Positions 59,899 through 64,000 of a stretch of 64,000 nt of DNA are shown piece by piece. Under the pieces are notes generated by a model. It did not search any database. It was not told the origin of the DNA and saw nothing but the letters and a program-made list of their open reading frames with translations. The translations under genes and the position numbers were made by a program. Where the stretch lies: positions 2,813,001 through 2,877,000 of the forward strand of contig NZ_CP071448.1 of NCBI RefSeq assembly GCF_017352115.1. The letters are read 5' to 3'. This DNA is from Flavobacterium endoglycinae. Its GTDB lineage: Bacteria; Bacteroidota; Bacteroidia; Flavobacteriales; Flavobacteriaceae. The first letter of the stretch is position 1, and each line of letters opens with the position of its first letter.

Positions 59899-60519
59899 TT
59901 ACCAAACTTTCCACCAAGGTTTTTTTACTTCTGTTGCTTTTCCTGATTTTGAAATTTCAAGATGTTTTATAGATTCTAGTTTTTGAACTTTAGAATCATC
60001 ATAGAAAAATTCTCCATTTTCATTCATTCCAATTGGTAATTTGGTTCTTTCTTTCCACGCTTCCGTCTGCAATTCAGGAGTTAAGTCGGCATTGATTTTT
60101 TCGCGAAAGCGTTTCTGAGCTTTTTCAATGATTTCCTCTTCAATATTTGAAGTTGAATTTTTAAAAAGTGGAATTGAATTTTCAGGAATGTGCAATAAGA
60201 AAATTTGTGTTTTATGGTCGTCTTCCTGAATGTCTAAAACCTTAAAAAAGGTATCAGCCGACAGAAGATAATGTCCAATTTTTGCCGAGTCAGGATTGAA
60301 AACGGATAAATCTTTGGCATCAGAACTCGCAATTAAATATCGCAAGTTTCCTGAAAGTCCACCACTCATACGTGTAATATCTGTAAATCCTTTTTCTTTA
60401 ATAATTTGCCCAATCTGATATTTTGCAATTAAATCCGGCGAAAGTGTAGTATCTCTGTAAAATAGTTTTAATCCTGAAAAAGTTTCATTAAAAATCGTTT
60501 CAATTCGTGAGTTTTTCAT
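59899..60519 (-). CDS. Hypothetical cytosolic protein
   Basis: 206 residues, no signal peptide, no membrane segment, acidic-basic mixed. Recognisable stretches are SGGLSGNLRYLIASSDAKDLSVFNPDSA (in parts) and an ending that is basic and tryptophan-rich (KKPWWKVW). I do not recognise the family. It appears co-transcribed with the lipoprotein that follows after 6 bp. The region between it and the M23 gene holds the orphan 33-codon reading. Confidence 0.7.
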   Translation of the reverse strand: MKNSRIETIFNETFSGLKLFYRDTTLSPDLIAKYQIGQIIKEKGFTDITRMSGGLSGNLRYLIASSDAKDLSVFNPDSAKIGHYLLSADTFFKVLDIQEDDHKTQIFLLHIPENSIPLFKNSTSNIEEEIIEKAQKRFREKINADLTPELQTEAWKERTKLPIGMNENGEFFYDDSKVQKLESIKHLEISKSGKATEVKKPWWKVW

Positions 60520-60555
60520 GGGTGCTATTTTTAAATTGGAACTATTAGTTGATTT

Positions 60556-60657
60556 TTAATATTGCCATTTTTTTACAAGATCTCTTCCGAATAAATCTTC
60601 AACGATTTCTTCAGTCCATTTTTCGGCTTGTTCTTGTTCAACATCTCCAAAAAGATC
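60556..60657 (-). pseudogene. In-frame 33-codon extension after the M23 stop codon
   Basis: Directly after the TAA of the M23 gene (60658-60660), in the same frame, 33 sense codons run to a second stop at 60556-60558. The peptide reads DLFGDVEQEQAEKWTEEIVE in its first 20 residues and ends VKKWQY. It has no start codon of its own, and its composition (acidic, helical, with the repeated DLFG) is protein-like. It may be a relic of a longer C-terminus, a read-through extension, or the remains of a decayed gene. The call is tentative. Confidence 0.35.
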
Positions 60658-61881
60658 TTACAAATTTCCAATACTGTCTAATTCTCTTTTCAAAGGTTCC
60701 ATTTGTTTTAAGAAACGGGTTTTGTCATTTCCAGTTAAAGATTCGCCGGTTGGTAAATTCAATCGAAGCGCATCTACTTGAACTCCATTTTTCCAGAAAC
60801 GATAACAAACGTGCGGACCAGATGCTAAACCTGTACTTCCAACTAATCCAATTGTTTGTCCTTGTGTAACTCGCTGGCCGCGTTTTACCAAAATTCTAGA
60901 CATGTGTAAGTATTGTGTAGAGTAGGTTCCGTTGTGTTTTACTTTTACAAAGTTTCCGTTTCCTGCTGTATATCCAGTTGCTTCTACAACTCCAGAAGCG
61001 GTTGTCGAAATCGGAGTTCCGGTTGGAGCGGCATAATCTGTTCCTTTATGAGCTTTCCAAGTATGTTGTACTGGGTGAAATCTGTTCATGGTGAATCTTG
61101 AAGTGATTCGGCTGAATTTGATTGGTGTTTTTAGGAAGAAATTTTTAAGAGTTTTTCCTTCATCATCATAATATTCTATTTTTCCTGAAAGGGTGTCTTT
61201 TTCAAAAGGAAAAGCGTAAACAATTTTTCCTTTGTATTCAAAAAAAGCCGCTTCTAATTCTTCTACACCATCATAGGTTTTTCCATTTATAAAACGTTCT
61301 GTAAAAATTAATCCATAGCGGTCTCCTTTTTTTAGTTTAAAGAAGTCAATAGACCATGAGAATACTTTGGTAATTCTGCTGGCCAATGCTGTTTCGACAC
61401 TTTCATTTCCTAATGTTTCAGATAAAGAACTTTTTAAAACACCACCAATAATTTTTCTTTTTAAAGTTACCGGTTTTACCTTTTTAAAGGCTTTTGCAAT
61501 GCTGTCTCTTAAATCGATAACATAATAGGTTAAAGCATCTGGCTGATAAATAAAAACCTGAAGATTGTTGGTTTTGTTTTTAGAACGAAGTAAAGTGAAA
61601 GGTTTGTTGTAACGAATAGAAGTAACATTAAAAGAATCTTTTACTTGTTCTACGATGTCGTGCACTTTTTTGTCTCCAATATTTTGACTCTGCAGAATAG
61701 ATCCAAATGAATCTCCTTTTGAGATGGTGTCATTTACAACATTGAAGTCAGCGTAATTAAAACCGAATTCTATTTTTTTGGTTTTTGGTTTAGTAATTTT
61801 GTTTTCGACTATTGTTTCTTCTTTTTTATTACATGCGAAAATAGAAAACAAGACAATAATAATTACGGCTGCTTTTTTCAA
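60658..61881 (-). CDS. M23-family murein endopeptidase lipoprotein
   Basis: 407 residues. Lipobox IFAC, cysteine near 17. The N-terminal part (about 40-260) resembles the OapA/MepM-like regions preceding the LytM domain (about 275-385). The catalytic domain shows HKGTDYAAPTGTPI (H and D zinc ligands) and GLASGPHVCYRFW. The second histidine of the HxH motif is replaced by cysteine (HVC), which could still ligate zinc. It likely trims peptidoglycan in the periplasm. The gene lies 33 bp after TDO in the same direction and the two may be co-transcribed. Confidence 0.92.
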   Translation of the reverse strand: MKKAAVIIIVLFSIFACNKKEETIVENKITKPKTKKIEFGFNYADFNVVNDTISKGDSFGSILQSQNIGDKKVHDIVEQVKDSFNVTSIRYNKPFTLLRSKNKTNNLQVFIYQPDALTYYVIDLRDSIAKAFKKVKPVTLKRKIIGGVLKSSLSETLGNESVETALASRITKVFSWSIDFFKLKKGDRYGLIFTERFINGKTYDGVEELEAAFFEYKGKIVYAFPFEKDTLSGKIEYYDDEGKTLKNFFLKTPIKFSRITSRFTMNRFHPVQHTWKAHKGTDYAAPTGTPISTTASGVVEATGYTAGNGNFVKVKHNGTYSTQYLHMSRILVKRGQRVTQGQTIGLVGSTGLASGPHVCYRFWKNGVQVDALRLNLPTGESLTGNDKTRFLKQMEPLKRELDSIGNL

Positions 61882-61914
61882 ACTTTTTAAATTTTGTTGG
61901 GAAATTAGAGTGAT

Positions 61915-62847
61915 TTATTCATTTCCCCAATTGGACAATTCTTCTTCGGTCCACAATTTAGGAAAAAAGATGCGTCTTTGGTATTTTGGGTGCATATATT
62001 TTTGCCAGTCGCTTCCTCCGGTTGCTTCACCGTTTCCTTTTCCGCTTTCTAAAATATATTTAATAGCAGTATTTAAGTGCTGCATTACCCAAGTAATGTT
62101 TACCGTGTAATCGTAATGACGCATGGCTTTGATTAATTCAGCATTCTGCTGATCTTCAACAGGTAATTGTGTGAATTTCTGCCAAATGTTTTTCGTTTTA
62201 AACGAAGCCATTTGTCGTAAAAATTGATCTTTATATTTGTTTTCGAATTGCTGCAGCAAATATGATTTTTCTCCAGTATGATAATCTTTTCCGGCAGCCT
62301 GCCAGTATAAATGTTCGAAGCTGGTTTCTAAATCAGTGTTTTCGTCAAAATTTGCTTTGTATCTTCTGTCGATTAAATTAATAACGTCTGTAGAAGCAAA
62401 TTCGATCAATCTATATTGTGCGCTTTGAAAACCGCTTGCAGGAGTAAGCGTGTTTCTGAATTTCATGTATTGATCGACTTCCATTCCGTTTTCCATGATG
62501 CTGAATGAATTCGTCAGCATATCAAAGTAACGTGTAATTCTTGAAAGTCTTTCGCTGAAAAAATCTACTTGAATGTTTTGTGTGTCGGCAATCTGGTCAA
62601 TTTCCCACAAAATCATTTTAAAGATTAATTCGTTTACCTGATGGTACATAATAAATACCATTTCATCAGGAAGCGTAGTGCGTTGTATTTGTAAATTTAA
62701 AAGAGCATCGGTTTGAATGTAATCCCAATAAGTGATTGGTTTTGACCAAAGTAATCCTTCTAACTGAACATCAGTTTTTTGGTTTATGGCTTGAAATTTA
62801 AGGTCAATTTCTTTTAAAATTGATTCTGAATGATCGGTTAGATTCAT
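61915..62847 (-). CDS. kynA: Tryptophan 2,3-dioxygenase family protein
   Basis: 310 residues with the TDO core: LPDEMVFIMYHQVNELIFKMILWEI (in parts; the heme-proximal histidine is in MYHQ), FFSERLSRITRYFDMLTNSFSIM and RNTLTPASGFQSAQYRLIE, and a C-terminal MRHYDYTVNITWVMQHLNTA region. TDO opens the indole ring of tryptophan to N-formylkynurenine using heme and O2. The start overlaps the end of the DUF3108 gene by 4 bp (ATGA), so they are translationally coupled. hppD (phenylpyruvate branch) lies just upstream. Confidence 0.93.
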   Translation of the reverse strand: MNLTDHSESILKEIDLKFQAINQKTDVQLEGLLWSKPITYWDYIQTDALLNLQIQRTTLPDEMVFIMYHQVNELIFKMILWEIDQIADTQNIQVDFFSERLSRITRYFDMLTNSFSIMENGMEVDQYMKFRNTLTPASGFQSAQYRLIEFASTDVINLIDRRYKANFDENTDLETSFEHLYWQAAGKDYHTGEKSYLLQQFENKYKDQFLRQMASFKTKNIWQKFTQLPVEDQQNAELIKAMRHYDYTVNITWVMQHLNTAIKYILESGKGNGEATGGSDWQKYMHPKYQRRIFFPKLWTEEELSNWGNE

Positions 62848-63620
62848 TTTTTCTTTTTTACTTTAAGTGGATTTTTCAACCCTTTGTATTCATCGAGATC
62901 TGCTTTTAGAGATCCAACAGCAAGATCGGCTTTAATTCTAATAGGAACTTTGTTGTCGTCGTCTGTAATCCAGAGCGTTAAACTTTCTTTTTCTTTAAAA
63001 ACCCTTCCTGTTTGCACAAGTGGTTTAAAAACCATGGTAGAAACTGTTCCAAATTTAGTCGTAATATCTTCACGACCTACATATTTTAACTTAAATTTTG
63101 TGATTTCATCGTCAAAAAACATGTCAATTGTAATCGCTTCTCCCGATTTTAATTTGTCAATATTTGGATGATTTCTTAAGAAATAAAAAGAAGAAACAAT
63201 ATCCTGCACATTATCAGTAACTACAATCGTTTTTTCAGTTTTTCTTTTATAGTCTTTTACTAGAACTCTATTGTCGTTTTGATTAAAAAATCCTTCTTGA
63301 TTTTTGGTGTAACCACCTTCGTCTATTTTTCTAACGAAACGATAAGGACTTCCGTTTTCTTTGTCAAAATAACTTTCATAAAGATCTTCTACTTTAAAGA
63401 AAAATTTTGACATTCCTGTTGTATATCCTTTTCCAACAGCGTGGTATACTTTTTTGTTGTTTATAGTGGCATCTTTAACTTCAAGCGTTGCGTATCCGGC
63501 ATTTACAATTCCGTAATGAATTCTGAATTTAAAAAATTCACCGGTATCGAACGCATCTTCTTTCTGCGAATCGAATCCAAGTGTTGTTAGTGCTAATATG
63601 ATGAGAATGAGCTTTTTCAT
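62844..63620 (-). CDS. DUF3108 domain-containing exported protein
   Basis: 258 residues from the ATG at 63620 (MKKLILIILALTTLGF); the longer reading adds 14 codons without family support. A signal peptide is followed by the DUF3108 beta-rich domain: FFKFRIHYGIVNAGYATLEV, KFFFKVEDLYESYFDKE and GREDITTKFGTVSTMVFKPL. Its role is unknown but it is periplasmic or outer-membrane-associated. It is coupled to TDO by a 4-bp overlap, which is hard to explain functionally; the operon may simply be co-ordinated. Confidence 0.88.
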   Translation of the reverse strand: MKKLILIILALTTLGFDSQKEDAFDTGEFFKFRIHYGIVNAGYATLEVKDATINNKKVYHAVGKGYTTGMSKFFFKVEDLYESYFDKENGSPYRFVRKIDEGGYTKNQEGFFNQNDNRVLVKDYKRKTEKTIVVTDNVQDIVSSFYFLRNHPNIDKLKSGEAITIDMFFDDEITKFKLKYVGREDITTKFGTVSTMVFKPLVQTGRVFKEKESLTLWITDDDNKVPIRIKADLAVGSLKADLDEYKGLKNPLKVKKKK

Positions 63621-63685
63621 AGTACAATTTTTACATTTCATTATAAAGATAGATAAATGCAAATTTTATTCCAAATGTACCTAAA

Positions 63686-63796
63686 CAAAAAAACTCAGCC
63701 AATTATGACTGAGTTTTTATGCTATTAACTAACCAAAAAACTATAAATTATGAAATTTATATCAATTCAGAAGGAAACCACCCCTTCTTGATTTGC
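63686..63796 (-). ncRNA. Candidate structured small RNA (minus strand)
   Basis: On the minus strand a TATCTTTG -7 box (63802-63809) is followed within about 6-7 bp by the inferred start, then three stem-loops and a terminator: AGAAGG/CCTTCT (63783-63788 with 63769-63774), ATAAATT/AATTTAT (63743-63749 with 63754-63760) and the terminator stem AAAAACTCAG (63689-63698) with its complement (63709-63718) plus a U-run. The predicted transcript is about 110 nt. It lies between hppD and the DUF3108 gene. It may be an hppD 3' UTR processing product instead of an independent RNA. Confidence 0.5.
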
Positions 63797-63918
63797 GAGT
63801 GCAAAGATAGATACAAAATCCATAAAAAAAATAGCAAAAAGTAAGTTTAACATAACATTTGCATAAAAATCATCATTTTGCAGGGATTTTTTTTGCATAA
63901 TGTAAAAATATCGCATTT

Positions 63919-64000
63919 TTACAAAGTTCCTCTCAATTCTTGTTCTCTCTCAATTGACTCAAACAGAGCCTTAAAGTTTCCTGCACCAAATCCTTTTGCA
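63919..64000 (-). CDS. hppD: 4-Hydroxyphenylpyruvate dioxygenase, C-terminal fragment
   Basis: Only the last 26 full codons are in the window; the reverse strand reads AKGFGAGNFKALFESIEREQ and then ELRGTL before the TAA at 63919-63921. This ending (GFGxxNFxALFExIEREQ) is the typical C-terminus of HPD, the enzyme that turns 4-hydroxyphenylpyruvate into homogentisate. The 5' part is off the right edge. Its closeness to TDO suggests an aromatic amino-acid catabolic region. Confidence 0.85.
   Translation of the reverse strand, partial: AKGFGAGNFKALFESIEREQELRGTL

Noticed and set aside
63750..63791. 13-residue plus-strand ORF inside the candidate sRNA region
   Set aside because: No gene follows it on that strand, so a leader peptide has no target; the minus-strand stem structure explains the sequence better.

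Overview
The window is a chromosomal segment of a low-G+C Bacteroidetes bacterium, almost certainly a Flavobacterium of the F. johnsoniae type. The evidence is SusC/SusD pairs, lipoproteins with acidic residues after the lipid cysteine, flavobacterial promoters (TTG-N17-23-TAnnTTTG), YicC/NadD/Gmk in the usual flavobacterial order, and many short palindromic intergenic repeats. No CRISPR array, tRNA, rRNA, transposase or phage structural gene was seen.

Layout. 1-7.5 kb: the 5' part of thiL (cut by the window edge), two DinB-fold genes facing a WYL regulator, an outer-membrane barrel protein, lepA, and two tandem Nudix-type sugar regulators. 8.0-31.6 kb: one large polysaccharide utilisation locus on the + strand, SusC-SusD-SusE-like lipoprotein-GH2-GH31-GH97-GH39-GH3-GH5(BACON)-acetylesterase-GH95. 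The set of activities fits decorated (galactosylated, fucosylated, acetylated) xyloglucan. The cut would start at the surface with the GH5 endoglucanase; oligosaccharides would enter through SusCD and be trimmed in the periplasm. The divergent Nudix regulators are the likely controllers. Nearly every gap between the enzyme genes carries a hairpin-forming repeat, often of a different family.

31.8-40.5 kb: housekeeping and small accessory genes (cvpA, pheS, gpsA), a zinc-ribbon protein, and a YqhD-type dehydrogenase plus exported DJ-1/PfpI protein next to a divergent LysR regulator. 40.6-50.1 kb: a 12-gene co-directional NAD+/ADP-ribose island: NrtR-type regulator, phage-size Prs, coiled-coil protein, vWA-like protein, short PurA paralogue, NADAR, a small conserved protein, macrodomain, KptA RNA 2'-phosphotransferase, calcineurin-like phosphatase, ADP-ribosylglycohydrolase and NadV. 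Two copies of an inverted repeat (TTTGCGT-N7-AC[G/A]CAAA) lie in front of prs, one over the -7 box, and are the best candidate NrtR operators. This is the most interesting system in the window: it could make NAD+ from nicotinamide and clear several kinds of ADP-ribose product from RNA, nucleic acid, protein or sirtuin-like reactions.

50.4-64 kb: nadD, gmk, yicC, an ArsC/Spx-like protein, a third DinB protein, RlpA, a four-helix membrane protein, a TonB-dependent receptor, pgi, a curious lipoprotein resembling part of a TonB plug, an M23 endopeptidase whose HxH motif is HxC, tryptophan 2,3-dioxygenase, a DUF3108 protein, a candidate structured small RNA, and the 3' end of hppD. TDO and HPD suggest aromatic amino-acid breakdown.
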